A stretch of 64,000 nucleotides of DNA from Alicycliphilus denitrificans_A (GTDB lineage Bacteria; Pseudomonadota; Gammaproteobacteria; Burkholderiales; Burkholderiaceae_C), in the NCBI RefSeq assembly GCF_044792555.1, contig NZ_CP126238.1:2914001-2978000 (forward strand), read 5' to 3'. Shown here in pieces: positions 34,769 through 44,818 of this stretch (within the stretch, counting starts at the first letter, position 1; each line of letters opens with the position of its first letter). A program made the position numbers and the translations under genes. The notes below the pieces were generated by a model. It did no database searches. It saw only the letters and a program-made list of their open reading frames with translations, and was not told where the DNA came from.

Positions 34769-37700
34769 ATGCCCCGCACCCAGAACCGCCCCTTCCAGAA
34801 GAACCTGCTGGCCATCGCCATTGGCGCCGCGCTGACCCCCGCCTGGGCGCTGGATCTGGTGCAGGAGCCACCGCTGCCCACCTCCAAATCAGCCTTCGTA
34901 GCGCCGAACGTGATTATTTCGATTGACAGCTCGGGAAGCATGGATGACGGTGTAAAAACCGAAAGCACGGGATCAATAAATACTGGAAAAGGTTACACCG
35001 AACCCTATGACAATGGAACTTGGGAAAATACTGCCAGACGAATTAATGTTCTTAAATATTCCCTTGACACTGTATTTAGAGATACAGAATTAATACCTGA
35101 CAAAAAAATTCGCCTAGCCTGGCAAAGTTTCGCTAGTAATGTTGACAGCAGCACTATGCAAACCAATTCAATGCGACCATTGCCTGAAAGCACTACCACA
35201 GGCCATCGAAAAAATTTCCTTGATTTTGTCAAGAACGTGAAGCCAAGTGGCTACACCCCTTCTCACAAGATGTTCAAGCAAGCCGATGATTACATGCGTC
35301 GACCTGTAAGCGGCAACAAAAACAGTCCATGGTCGACGGACCCAGGCGGAACAGGCAGCAAGGCCGAAGAATATCTCGGCTGCCGTAGAAATTACCACAT
35401 CATAATGACTGACGGACGATGGAACAGTCTAACCAACACTTATCGTATTGGCGAAATAGATTATAAGAACACCACTCTTCCAGACGGAAAATCTTATGAC
35501 ATCACCTCTGATCAAACCAACATTTATAAAAGCGATGACCCTAGCACACTCGCCGACTGGGCATTCCAAAGCTGGGCTGTTCCACTTCAAGATGCTAGCA
35601 AGTTAAAGGAGGCCGATAAACTCAAGCCTTCCAAAGTTTATGAAGATGCTCCTGCCACCGAAAGCTTCACAGGAAGCAAAACAGTGGATATTTATGAAGA
35701 ACAGCCTGTATATAGGGATATCCCTCCATGCCTAAGGTGGAGCAAAAATGGAAAGAATTGCTTGGAATGGACCCAAGGTCAGACCGGCACCACCCAAGTA
35801 AAAGTGGGAACCAGAGAAGAAACAAAAACGGTTGACCTCGAAAAATACTGGAACCCCAAATACAACCCTGCTACTTGGCCGCATATGGTTACTTACACCA
35901 TCGGATTCAGTAATGCTGCCATTACTTGGCCAAGCAGCACCGGCATTATTTCACCATCCGAAAAAACACCATTTAACTACAACGGCAGTTTTCCAGAGTT
36001 AGTCACGGGATTGCAGAAGTGGCCATCGATGGACACTACGAACTCGGACACTGACGTAGAACAGCGCTCACTGGATCTTTGGCACTCTGCGATCAATGGG
36101 CGGGGGTTGTTTTATGCCGTCACAGAAGCCGAAGACCTCGCCAAAGCCTTCCGCGAAATCATCGGAAAAATCAACACCGAAAGCGCCCCCTTACCCGACG
36201 AAATTGCCGGTGGCGGCAGCACCAGCGGCTACAACGTTTCGCAAAACAATGCCGGAATTTTTGCATCGATCTATAGCCCCAAAAGGGGCTGGAGCGGATC
36301 CATCACTGCCACGCGGGCTGTTGAACCCGAAGAATATGCCTGTCCCACAAAGGACGACGCGACTCTCAAGTGCATCCGCTTTCCTGACACCACTTCCGGA
36401 TGGGAAGGCAAGTCCACGGCAGACCGGCTTGACGAACTGGCATCGGTGGACAACCGGCTGGTGCTGAGTTGGAGCGACGACACCAACAACGGCATCCCAT
36501 TCAAGTGGGATAGCACAACCGGAATCGGTTACAGCACTGCCCAGAAGCTGGCACTGCTCGGTGTTACCTCGGGCGACACCAGCCTGGACCCTCTGAAGAC
36601 CCAGGGGCTAAACATCGTCAATTACATCCGGGGCGACCGGTCTCTGGAAGGCACCACTACCGACAAGCCGCTGCGCGTGCGCTACAGCCGACAGGGCGAC
36701 GTGGTCAACTCCGAAATCTGGTACACCGGCCGCCCTTCCAGCAACTATGCGATGGGCTATTCGGCCTTTGTGACGACCCAGAAGAACCGCACACCCGTTA
36801 TTTACGTCGGTGGCAACGACGGCATGCTGCACGGTTTCTCGGCGACCGATGGCAAGGAGTTGATCGCCTATGTGCCGCGTGGCGTGGTAGGCGGGCTGAA
36901 GGCACTGACCGACAAGGATTACCAGCACCGCTATTACGTCGATGGCTCGCCCATGACCGGCGACATCAAGGACGGCAGCACCTGGAAGACCATGCTTGTG
37001 GGTTCACTGGGTGCCGGTGGCAAGGGCTACTTTCTGCTGGATGTGACCAAACCCGGCAGCTTCGGCACCACCGCTGCGGCCGATCTGGTGGTGCTGGATC
37101 GCACCCGCGGCAACAGTGAGGCCGCCCCCAACTGCGCTGCGCTGGCAGGTGCGGCACAAACTGCCTGCAACGCTGCCGTGGAGGAGAACAAGGACATCGG
37201 CAACATCGTCGCCAAGCCGGGGCGCAACCCCGCCAACCTGCAGGAGGCCACGCAGATCACGCGCATGAACAATGGCCGCTGGGCGGTGGTGATGGGCAAT
37301 GGCTACAACAGCACCAATCAGCGCCCGGTGCTGCTGGTGCAGTACCTCGATGGCGATAAGGCGCTCAAGCGCATACAGGCCACCACCCAGGCCACGGGCA
37401 CAGGCAACGCCGCTGACAATGGCCTGGCATCGCCCGCACTGGTGGATCTGGATGGTGATGGCAAGACCGATGTAATCTATGCGGGCGACAACCTGGGCAA
37501 TCTCTGGAAGTTTGACGTGACCAGCGCTACCGAGAGTGATTGGAAGGTAGCGTTCGGCGACAACAAGCCGCTGTTCACCGCGCGTGGCCCCGCCACGCTG
37601 ACCGGCAGCACACGCGACAAAGTGCAGCCAATCACGGCCCCGCCCATCGTGCGCCCCAATGATCGCGTAGTGACCGTGGGCACGGGCGACAGTGCCAAGA

Positions 37701-38467
37701 CCGTTCCCATCGGCGGCATGATGGTTGCCTTTGGCACGGGCCGTAACCTCACCGCGAACGACCGCCGCACCGATATTGCGCAACCAGTGCAAACGCTGTA
37801 CTCCGTGCTGGACAACACGCGCTATCGCATGAAGTCCGACAAAACCTCACTGGAAGTTCACCCAGGCGCGGGCGACTGCACGAGCGCGCCCGCCACCTGC
37901 GTACCCACTCCTACGCCCGTAGGCGCCATAGCCAACGATGGCAAGCCCTTGGCCAAACAAAGCATCACCACAGTGTCCGGCGACTTCGCCACGGTGACTG
38001 CCACTCAGGAGCTAAAAAAAGAAACCTGGAAGGACTACAAAGGCTGGTACCTGGACTTGCCGTTTGGCGGCGAGCGGCTGCTCAAACCCATGCAGTTCTT
38101 TGATGGCAGCAACATTCTTGCGGTTTATAGCGAATCGCCCTCGGGCACCAAGAACAGCGAGAGCGACAACATCAACGAAAGCTGCGTCCCGGTGAAGGTG
38201 GACACCAGCGCTGGCAGCCAGTTCCGAACGCTGATTAACATCATGGATGGCAAACTTCCCACGGTTCAACTGGTGGACTACGACAACAATGGCATCTACA
38301 ACGCCGACGACTTGAAAGTAGCCCGGGCACCTGTAAAGACCGGTACGCCGATTCTGATCACTAAGCCCAATCGCATCGTGGACCTCACCGGGGGGGGCGG
38401 TGCCCGGGACACTCTGAACCGTATGCCTGAACAATCCGTGCGCCCCAGCTGGCGTCAACTGCGCTGA
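34769..38467 (+). CDS. pilY1: Type IV pilus tip adhesin/assembly protein PilY1
   Basis: This 1232-residue exported protein caps the pilus and promotes extension, adhesion and surface sensing. The signal peptide is residues 1-28 (TPAWA-LD). A von Willebrand A-like domain follows with MIDAS motif DSSGSM (D53, S55, S57). The C-terminal half is the PilC-type beta-propeller with a calcium loop D893-L-D895-G-D897-G-K-T-D901. AAGGAG precedes the ATG. The DNA for roughly residues 55-400 is much more AT-rich than the rest, and a G8 tract lies about 70 bases before the stop. Confidence 0.95.
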   Translation: MPRTQNRPFQKNLLAIAIGAALTPAWALDLVQEPPLPTSKSAFVAPNVIISIDSSGSMDDGVKTESTGSINTGKGYTEPYDNGTWENTARRINVLKYSLDTVFRDTELIPDKKIRLAWQSFASNVDSSTMQTNSMRPLPESTTTGHRKNFLDFVKNVKPSGYTPSHKMFKQADDYMRRPVSGNKNSPWSTDPGGTGSKAEEYLGCRRNYHIIMTDGRWNSLTNTYRIGEIDYKNTTLPDGKSYDITSDQTNIYKSDDPSTLADWAFQSWAVPLQDASKLKEADKLKPSKVYEDAPATESFTGSKTVDIYEEQPVYRDIPPCLRWSKNGKNCLEWTQGQTGTTQVKVGTREETKTVDLEKYWNPKYNPATWPHMVTYTIGFSNAAITWPSSTGIISPSEKTPFNYNGSFPELVTGLQKWPSMDTTNSDTDVEQRSLDLWHSAINGRGLFYAVTEAEDLAKAFREIIGKINTESAPLPDEIAGGGSTSGYNVSQNNAGIFASIYSPKRGWSGSITATRAVEPEEYACPTKDDATLKCIRFPDTTSGWEGKSTADRLDELASVDNRLVLSWSDDTNNGIPFKWDSTTGIGYSTAQKLALLGVTSGDTSLDPLKTQGLNIVNYIRGDRSLEGTTTDKPLRVRYSRQGDVVNSEIWYTGRPSSNYAMGYSAFVTTQKNRTPVIYVGGNDGMLHGFSATDGKELIAYVPRGVVGGLKALTDKDYQHRYYVDGSPMTGDIKDGSTWKTMLVGSLGAGGKGYFLLDVTKPGSFGTTAAADLVVLDRTRGNSEAAPNCAALAGAAQTACNAAVEENKDIGNIVAKPGRNPANLQEATQITRMNNGRWAVVMGNGYNSTNQRPVLLVQYLDGDKALKRIQATTQATGTGNAADNGLASPALVDLDGDGKTDVIYAGDNLGNLWKFDVTSATESDWKVAFGDNKPLFTARGPATLTGSTRDKVQPITAPPIVRPNDRVVTVGTGDSAKTVPIGGMMVAFGTGRNLTANDRRTDIAQPVQTLYSVLDNTRYRMKSDKTSLEVHPGAGDCTSAPATCVPTPTPVGAIANDGKPLAKQSITTVSGDFATVTATQELKKETWKDYKGWYLDLPFGGERLLKPMQFFDGSNILAVYSESPSGTKNSESDNINESCVPVKVDTSAGSQFRTLINIMDGKLPTVQLVDYDNNGIYNADDLKVARAPVKTGTPILITKPNRIVDLTGGGGARDTLNRMPEQSVRPSWRQLR
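38390..38397 (+). repeat. G8 mononucleotide tract near the pilY1 3' end
   Basis: Eight G encode the Gly run at the start of the C-terminal tail of PilY1. A slip would change only the last two dozen residues. Confidence 0.85.
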
Positions 38468-38497
38468 CCCAGGGCGCGCACAGGAGCACATTTTTCT

Positions 38498-38923
38498 ATG
38501 AAGCATGCACAACAAGGCTTTACCCTCATCGAGGTGATGATCGTGGTGGCCATCGTGGGCATCCTCTCGGCCATCGCCTACCCCAACTACACCGAGTACG
38601 TGCGCCGCGGCCACCGCGCCGAGGCGCGCGCCGGGCTGCTGCAAGCGGCGCAGTGGCTGGAGCGGGCGGCCACAGCCACGGGCACCTATCCAGCAAAAGC
38701 AGCCTTCCCTGCGAATCTGGCAAAAGTGCCCAACGATCGCTACGACATCGGCTACGAACCCAATGGCAACCCAGTAATCGGCTTCACCCTGACCGCCACC
38801 CCCAAAGGCGCCCAAGCCACCGACAAGTGCGGCAACTACACGCTCACCAACACAGGCTTGCGCGGAGCCAATGGCAAGACGGCCGGCCAGAGCGGCTACA
38901 ACCCCGACTGCTGGGGCAAGTAA
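38498..38923 (+). CDS. pilE: PilE-type type IV pilin
   Basis: This 141-residue prepilin has a 7-residue leader cut at QQG/FTLIEVMIVVAIVGILSAI and Glu5 in place. C111 and C138 can form the D-region disulfide. Size and position, last in fimT-pilV-W-X-Y1-E, mark it as the PilE-type minor pilin rather than the main PilA. AGGAG lies 12 bases before the ATG. Confidence 0.92.
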   Translation: MKHAQQGFTLIEVMIVVAIVGILSAIAYPNYTEYVRRGHRAEARAGLLQAAQWLERAATATGTYPAKAAFPANLAKVPNDRYDIGYEPNGNPVIGFTLTATPKGAQATDKCGNYTLTNTGLRGANGKTAGQSGYNPDCWGK

Positions 38924-39016
38924 CCTTGCTCTTGTAGCGTGGCGCGATGCCCAAGCCGACCATCGAAGGAGTGCCGCACATTAAACGATCTGCAAAGGCC
39001 AGCGGATGGCAGGCTC

Positions 39017-41050
39017 TTATGCCCGGGCAAGCTCAATGAGTTGCTCCTCGGCGGCGGGCTGCTGAACGCTGGCAGCTGCGTGTCTTGCCACCTGCGCCTG
39101 GTACACCCAATCCACCACCGGGTTGCGAGGGTGATAACCTTCTACCAACTGCTTGAGCAAAGTGCGCACGCCAGCATGATTGCCTGCATCCATCTGGTCG
39201 GCGAGCAGTTGTAGAGAGTTTTGCAACTCATGCCAGGGCAGGAAGCGCTCATGGGCTTTCAGAATGCGGGGGTGATTGGTGGGGTGCGTGTCTTCGCCGA
39301 TCAGCAGTTCTTCATAAAGCTTTTCGCCCGGGCGCAGGCCTGTGATCTTGATTTCTATGCTGCCCCACGGGTTTTGGGCATCGCGCACGCGCTGGCCCGT
39401 GAGTTCCACCATACGGCAGGCAAGATCGTATATGCGCACCGGCTCTCCCATGTCGAGCACGAAGACATCCCCCCCCCGGGCCATGGCGCCCGTCTGAATG
39501 ACGAGCTGGGCGGCCTCTGGAATGGTCATGAAAAACCGGGTGATGTCGCGATGCGTCAGGGTAATGGGGCCGCCTGCGGCGATCTGGCGCCGAAACAGGG
39601 GCACCACCGACCCTGACGAGCCGAGCACGTTGCCAAAGCGCACCATGGTGAAACAGGTGGCGCTTGGTGCATGATCGGCCAGCGCCTGCAGCACCATCTC
39701 GGCCAGGCGCTTGCTGGCACCCATGACATTGGTGGGACGCACTGCCTTGTCGGTGCTGACCAACACAAAGCGCTCTACTCCACACCGGACCGCGGCGCGT
39801 GCACACACCAGCGTGCCCCAGACGTTGTTGCGCAGGCCCTGCAGGGCGTTGTGCTCCACCAGGGGAACATGCTTGTAGGCTGCAGCGTGATAGATGATGT
39901 GCGGGCGCCAGGCTTGCAGGATTTCATCCACACGCGCCGCATCTTGCACCGAGCCCTGCAGCGGCACGATCTCTACGGGGGCGACGCCAGGCCGGCTGGC
40001 TGCCAACACCTGGAGTTCATGCTCGATTTCATAGAGCCCATACTCACTCAGTTCCAGTAGCAACAGGGTTTTCGGCCTCCATTGCATGATTTGGCGACAC
40101 AATTCGCTGCCGATAGAGCCGCCTGCGCCTGTGACCATCACCGTCTTGCCGCCCAGGTGTTGTTCCATGAGGGATTCATCTGGTGCCACAGGATCCCGAC
40201 CCAGCAGATCCTCGATGTCCAGTTCATGCAGGTCACTCGGACTCACCCCTCGGGTCATCAGGCTGGCCAGGCTAGGCAATGTGCGCACATGCACGGGGTA
40301 AGGTCGCATTTGCCTCAGGATTTCCTTTCGTCGTGCCGGGCTGGCCGACGGTATGGCAAGCAGCATGTGATGGATCTTGTATTGCTGGACTATGCGGGGC
40401 AGGTCAGCCGGGGCATGGACGGGTATGCCGTTGAGCCGGCGGCCTTGCAGCTGCGGATTGTCATCGACAAACCCCATCAGCCTTTGGTCACTGATTTTCA
40501 GCATCCCCGCCGCAAGTTGCCGGCCTGCTGTGCCAGCTCCGTAGATCAGCACCCCCGGAGCATTCAGCCGCTTGAGCAACTCGCGATAGAGGCCACCTAA
40601 CCACAGGCGCACGGCCAAACGGCTCAAGCCAAGCGCCACAAACATGAGCAAAGGCTGGATGATGCCTACCGACCGGGGAATGCCCTTGACACCTATCACG
40701 GTGAATACCAAGGCGTAGAGCACTCCATACACTGCAGCGGCCTTGCCCAGCGCCAGCATGGCATTCCACCCCGCATATCGAAAAATGGCGGCATAGAGCC
40801 CGTAGCGCCAGAACACCGGCAAGCCTATCACCCATGCACCCACCGTGGCCCAGACCTCCGTGGCACCGAATGGCACCCATATTTCCAGCCGCAGGCACCA
40901 AGCCATCCACACGGTCAGCGCACACATCAGGGCATCCAGGGATAGCGCCAGTAAGCGCTTTCCAAGCCTGGGCAGATGTATGAGCCCGCGATTGAGTTGT
41001 CTAAATGCCATATGAAGCGAGTGGTTAGTTGTCACATCCCGGACGAGCAT
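39017..41050 (-). CDS. Membrane-bound nucleotide-sugar 4,6-dehydratase (WbpM/CapD family)
   Basis: This 677-residue protein has four N-terminal membrane spans (about residues 35-150) and a CoA-binding-like domain (LIYGAGTAGRQLAAG). The catalytic short-chain dehydratase domain has Rossmann motif TGAGGSIGSELC and active-site region STDKAVRPTNVMGASK, with Met in place of the usual Tyr as in long WbpM-type enzymes. The expected reaction is UDP-HexNAc to the 4-keto-6-deoxy sugar, the first step toward 2,4-diamino- or deoxy sugars for O-glycans. An ATG at 41011 is an alternative start. A G9 tract (39469-39477) lies in the C-terminal third. Confidence 0.92.
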   Translation of the reverse strand: MLVRDVTTNHSLHMAFRQLNRGLIHLPRLGKRLLALSLDALMCALTVWMAWCLRLEIWVPFGATEVWATVGAWVIGLPVFWRYGLYAAIFRYAGWNAMLALGKAAAVYGVLYALVFTVIGVKGIPRSVGIIQPLLMFVALGLSRLAVRLWLGGLYRELLKRLNAPGVLIYGAGTAGRQLAAGMLKISDQRLMGFVDDNPQLQGRRLNGIPVHAPADLPRIVQQYKIHHMLLAIPSASPARRKEILRQMRPYPVHVRTLPSLASLMTRGVSPSDLHELDIEDLLGRDPVAPDESLMEQHLGGKTVMVTGAGGSIGSELCRQIMQWRPKTLLLLELSEYGLYEIEHELQVLAASRPGVAPVEIVPLQGSVQDAARVDEILQAWRPHIIYHAAAYKHVPLVEHNALQGLRNNVWGTLVCARAAVRCGVERFVLVSTDKAVRPTNVMGASKRLAEMVLQALADHAPSATCFTMVRFGNVLGSSGSVVPLFRRQIAAGGPITLTHRDITRFFMTIPEAAQLVIQTGAMARGGDVFVLDMGEPVRIYDLACRMVELTGQRVRDAQNPWGSIEIKITGLRPGEKLYEELLIGEDTHPTNHPRILKAHERFLPWHELQNSLQLLADQMDAGNHAGVRTLLKQLVEGYHPRNPVVDWVYQAQVARHAAASVQQPAAEEQLIELARA
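39469..39477 (-). repeat. G9 mononucleotide tract (C9 on the plus strand) in the WbpM/CapD-family gene
   Basis: On the coding strand nine G encode the end of Arg and a Gly-Gly pair in MARGGDVFVL. A slip would truncate the last roughly 150 residues. Confidence 0.85.
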
Positions 41051-41148
41051 ATGGATGCTTGTGAAGCAGATGTGAATGGGGTTGATCCCAGTCCTTCATC
41101 TCCTGCATAGACGACTCATTCTTGAGTGTTGGCAGCGGCAACGGGTGG

Positions 41149-42408
41149 TCATACAAGGCCACCCGCTGCCTGGGTCAGGGTCGCCCTGATCGCTTTACAA
41201 GTCTGCTCAATCTCTTGGGCAGTGAGGGTGGGGTGGACAAGGAACATCAAGGAGTTTTCTCCCAGGTCCCGGGCCACACGCAGGCGTTCCTTGGGGCGGT
41301 ACCCTGTACCGTCAAAGGCTTTTTCCAGATAGACCTCTGAACAACTGCCCTGGTAGCAGGGCACGCCTTCGGCGTTTATCGCGGCAACAATGCGGTCCCG
41401 AGTCCAACCAAGAGCCAGTCGGTCAGGTCGCGTGTATGCATAGAATTTGTATTGCGCATGCAGGCTTTCTTGCCCAATGGAGCCGCAGGCATTGGGAGTA
41501 TGCGAGGCTTGGCCATCGCATGCGAACTCCGGCAGGCGTACAACCCCATCTTGCCCTGCGAACTGCGACAAGGCACCATGCACAGTTGCGGCATTGTCAT
41601 GACGTGCTTGCATCCATTGCGTCATGCGGCGTAGCTGGATACGTCCAATGACCGCCTGTATTTCCATCATGCGCCAATTGGAACCAAAGCTTTCATGTAC
41701 CCAGCGAAAGCCTGGTGGGTGCTGGCGTTCGTATACAGCCTCATAGCTCTTTCCATGGTCCTTGTAGCTCCACATGGTCCGCCACAATGCTTCATCATTG
41801 GTTGTGACCATTCCACCTTCGCCACCGGTGGTCATGATCTTGTCCTGACAAAAGCTCCACGCGCCCACATGGCCGATACTGCCAACGCTACGGCCCTTGT
41901 AGCGCGCACCATGGGCCTGGGCACAATCCTCAACCACCTTGATGCCATGTTGCTGTGCCAAGGCCATGATGGGGTCCATATCGCATGGCCATCCAGCAAG
42001 ATGCACGCAAATGATCGCGCGCGTACGGGCGGTCAGCACTTTAGCGATGGTATCTGCGGAGATGTTGCCGTTGTTGGGATCCACATCGGCAAATACCGGT
42101 GTAGCCCCGGCATTAACCACACATGAAACCGAGGCCATGAAGGTCCGCGGCGTCACCACTACCTCGTCACCGGGGCCAATGCCCAGGGCGGTGAGGGCCA
42201 GATCCAGCGCCAAGGTGCCATTGGCCAACGCCACGGCATGGCGCACGCCACACCAGGCTGCAAATTCCTTCTCGAATTCACGGCATTCCGTACCCGTCCA
42301 GTAGTTCACCCGGTTGGAAAGCAGGACGTGCTGCACAGCTTGCGCTTCTTCCAGCGTAAAGCTGGGCCATGGTGAAAAGGTGGTATTCAACATCTCAATA
42401 TCCCCCAT
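41149..42408 (-). CDS. DegT/DnrJ/EryC1/StrS family PLP aminotransferase
   Basis: This 419-residue nucleotide-sugar aminotransferase has the PLP lysine K190 in WSFCQDKIMTTGGEGGM and the VVEDCAQAHGARYKG block. It should convert a 4-keto (or 3-keto) sugar nucleotide to the amino sugar. It lies 98 bases upstream of the 4,6-dehydratase gene on the same strand, so the pair can make a UDP-4-amino-4,6-dideoxy sugar. Compared with closely related enzymes it carries a somewhat long C-terminal half; specificity is not readable. Confidence 0.92.
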   Translation of the reverse strand: MGDIEMLNTTFSPWPSFTLEEAQAVQHVLLSNRVNYWTGTECREFEKEFAAWCGVRHAVALANGTLALDLALTALGIGPGDEVVVTPRTFMASVSCVVNAGATPVFADVDPNNGNISADTIAKVLTARTRAIICVHLAGWPCDMDPIMALAQQHGIKVVEDCAQAHGARYKGRSVGSIGHVGAWSFCQDKIMTTGGEGGMVTTNDEALWRTMWSYKDHGKSYEAVYERQHPPGFRWVHESFGSNWRMMEIQAVIGRIQLRRMTQWMQARHDNAATVHGALSQFAGQDGVVRLPEFACDGQASHTPNACGSIGQESLHAQYKFYAYTRPDRLALGWTRDRIVAAINAEGVPCYQGSCSEVYLEKAFDGTGYRPKERLRVARDLGENSLMFLVHPTLTAQEIEQTCKAIRATLTQAAGGLV

Positions 42409-42504
42409 GCGTTTTATTGCTTAGCACTGCGTCCTGAGTTTTATCTTTCCCACACCAAACCCTGGATTCAAATAAACAATTTATTATTTGCTCGAATAAA
42501 AAAT

Positions 42505-44766
42505 TCAAGAAGAAGATTGCGACGTATATTTATACGATTGATAGCGATAACCATACTTTTTATATTTATAACCATAGCCATAACCATAGCGGCGACGGTC
42601 GATATTAAATCCATTAAAAATAGCCCCTTTGACGGCAACACCGCCTTGCGCCAAGCGCTTGATCGATTCTTGCATTTCACCAAGATTGGTTACCTCGGCG
42701 CGTGCCACCATGAAAACAGTGCCTGCCTGTGGCGCCAATACGGTGGTGTCAGCCACCGCCAGCACGGGTGGACTGTCAACTAAGACAATGTCATACTGGG
42801 CCGATAATTTTTGCCACAAGGTGGATTTGCTGGCACTCATCAGCAATTCTGCCGGGTTGGGTGGCATGGTTCCGGTGGAAATGAAATCCATATTCGGCAA
42901 GACACCTTTGTGCAGTACGTCTTCCAGTTTGGCACTGCCTGCAATGAGTTCGCTCAGGCCGAGACCACGCTGTAATCCCAGGAATTGATGCAAATGGCCT
43001 CGACGCAAATCCGCATCCACCAGCAAGATGCGTTGATTGGCAGCCGCCAATACGGCAGCAAAGTTGGTACTGGTAAAGGATTTTCCAATCCCTGGTGTAG
43101 GGCCAGTCACTAGGACGATGTTGTTGGCTGCATCAAGCATGGCAAATTGCAGCGCGGTGCGCAGGCTGCGCAGGCTTTCAATGGCGGGCTCGTCTGGTTT
43201 GACATGCGCGAGTACATGCAAGCCGGGTTGTTTGGCTGCAATGGCGCTGGCAATTTGTGTTTGGACGTCTGATAGCGGCACAGTGGCAAACACATGCAGG
43301 CCCAGCTCATGCTCCAATTCATCTGCATGGCGGATACCGTGGCGCAGGCTGTTGCGCACGAAGGCCAACCCCAAACCAAACAACAGGCCAAGGACGCCGG
43401 CCAAGGCCAATACCAAGGTTTTTTGGGGTTTTACGGGGCGCTCGGGTATAGCGGCCACATCAACGATGCGCACATTACCCACCTTGCCCTCTTTGATTAG
43501 GCGCAACTGCTGCAAGCTATTGAGCAAGTTCGTGTAGAGCTCGTTGCTGACTTTGACGTTACGGGTCAGGCTGAGCATGTCTTGCTGAACCAGCGGAAAA
43601 GACTGGGCCTTTCTTTCCAAACTATTGATTTGATCACTGAGTGAAGCGATTTGCTTGGTGAGCACCTGTACGCTGGCGTGCTCTTCCGTAAATCGGCCAA
43701 GCAATTCCTGGCGTTTTTGCTGTGCCTCCAGCAGTTTTATTTTCAGGGAAACACCTTGATTCAATAATGTTTTGGCCTCTTCATCCAGATCAAAAGTGCC
43801 ACGGGCAGTACGAAATTGGTTGAATTTTTTCTCGTTGGTTTCAAGCTCTTGCTTCAATTGGGGCAACTGAGTATTCAGGAAATTAATGGTTTTTTCCGCC
43901 TCGGCAGCTTTGCGCTCAACATTTTGCCGCACATATAATCCACCCACCTCGTTCAATATGGCAGTGATTCGCTGAGGGTCCGCTCCTTCCAGGTTGGCCC
44001 GCAGCACGCCTGATTGTTTCCCTTGCTCGGTAATTTTTAGCTGTTTTTGCAATTCTTCTGTCACAGCCAGCATCGAGCGCGCAACCAAATAAAATTGCGC
44101 CCCTGGCAAGCCGATGGCACTGGCAACCTCTAGCTGCCCAGCATTGCCTTCCCATGCAAACTCCATGGGCGCTCCAAAGGCGGCTTCGCCGAGCTTTTCC
44201 CCATCGGGGGACAGCAGGGCATAGCCCTGTGGCGTGAGTTCCACCACAAACCGATCACCCAGGCCATCGGCGGGAGGGGTGAAGCTGACAACCTGCAGTG
44301 CTTCATTGCCGCGAACATAGCCCCGCATGCCGAGGAAACCGGGAGTGGAGGGTTTTTCGGCCTTTCGTGCCAGCCAGCGGCCAAAAATGGGCACGTATTT
44401 TGGCCTGACCTGCAATTGCAATTGCAAATTACGTACGGCCTGGCCGATGACCAGGCGGGAACGCAAAATTTCAATTTCCGCCGTCGCGGGGGTTTTTATA
44501 TCAAACAAGGTTCCCGCTTCGCCCATCAGGTTGCCCAGGGGGTTGCCCTTGGCGTCCTCTACCTGAATCAGGGTATTGGCATCGTAGATGGGGGTGGCGA
44601 CGACGGCGTATGTAGCGCCTATGGCCAGGGTGGCGGCAGTGGCTGCGGCGATCCACCATTTATGGTCTAGCACGACGTCCAGCAATTCCAGCAGGTGGAT
44701 GCTGTCGTCATCGTTGCTTGCAGCGATCTGGGGCGCGGGTTGGGAAGAGGTTGCAGGAAGGTTCAT
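42505..44766 (-). CDS. wzc: Polysaccharide co-polymerase with tyrosine autokinase (Wzc/EpsB type)
   Basis: This 753-residue inner-membrane protein controls polysaccharide chain length. A Wzz domain is flanked by two membrane spans (about residues 37-60 and 445-465) with a coiled-coil periplasmic part between. The BY-kinase domain has Walker A TGPTPGIGKSFTSTNFA, Walker A' ILLVDADLRRG and Walker B IVLVDSPPVLA. The C-terminal tail holds ten tyrosines alternating mainly with Gly and Lys, the autophosphorylation cluster. It is followed on the same strand by the DegT gene and preceded by its phosphatase wzb. Confidence 0.95.
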   Translation of the reverse strand: MNLPATSSQPAPQIAASNDDDSIHLLELLDVVLDHKWWIAAATAATLAIGATYAVVATPIYDANTLIQVEDAKGNPLGNLMGEAGTLFDIKTPATAEIEILRSRLVIGQAVRNLQLQLQVRPKYVPIFGRWLARKAEKPSTPGFLGMRGYVRGNEALQVVSFTPPADGLGDRFVVELTPQGYALLSPDGEKLGEAAFGAPMEFAWEGNAGQLEVASAIGLPGAQFYLVARSMLAVTEELQKQLKITEQGKQSGVLRANLEGADPQRITAILNEVGGLYVRQNVERKAAEAEKTINFLNTQLPQLKQELETNEKKFNQFRTARGTFDLDEEAKTLLNQGVSLKIKLLEAQQKRQELLGRFTEEHASVQVLTKQIASLSDQINSLERKAQSFPLVQQDMLSLTRNVKVSNELYTNLLNSLQQLRLIKEGKVGNVRIVDVAAIPERPVKPQKTLVLALAGVLGLLFGLGLAFVRNSLRHGIRHADELEHELGLHVFATVPLSDVQTQIASAIAAKQPGLHVLAHVKPDEPAIESLRSLRTALQFAMLDAANNIVLVTGPTPGIGKSFTSTNFAAVLAAANQRILLVDADLRRGHLHQFLGLQRGLGLSELIAGSAKLEDVLHKGVLPNMDFISTGTMPPNPAELLMSASKSTLWQKLSAQYDIVLVDSPPVLAVADTTVLAPQAGTVFMVARAEVTNLGEMQESIKRLAQGGVAVKGAIFNGFNIDRRRYGYGYGYKYKKYGYRYQSYKYTSQSSS

Positions 44767-44818
44767 GGTGGAGAAAAAAAGCGCCTTCTTGTGCCTGGCG
44801 GTAAAGAAGGCGGGGAGA

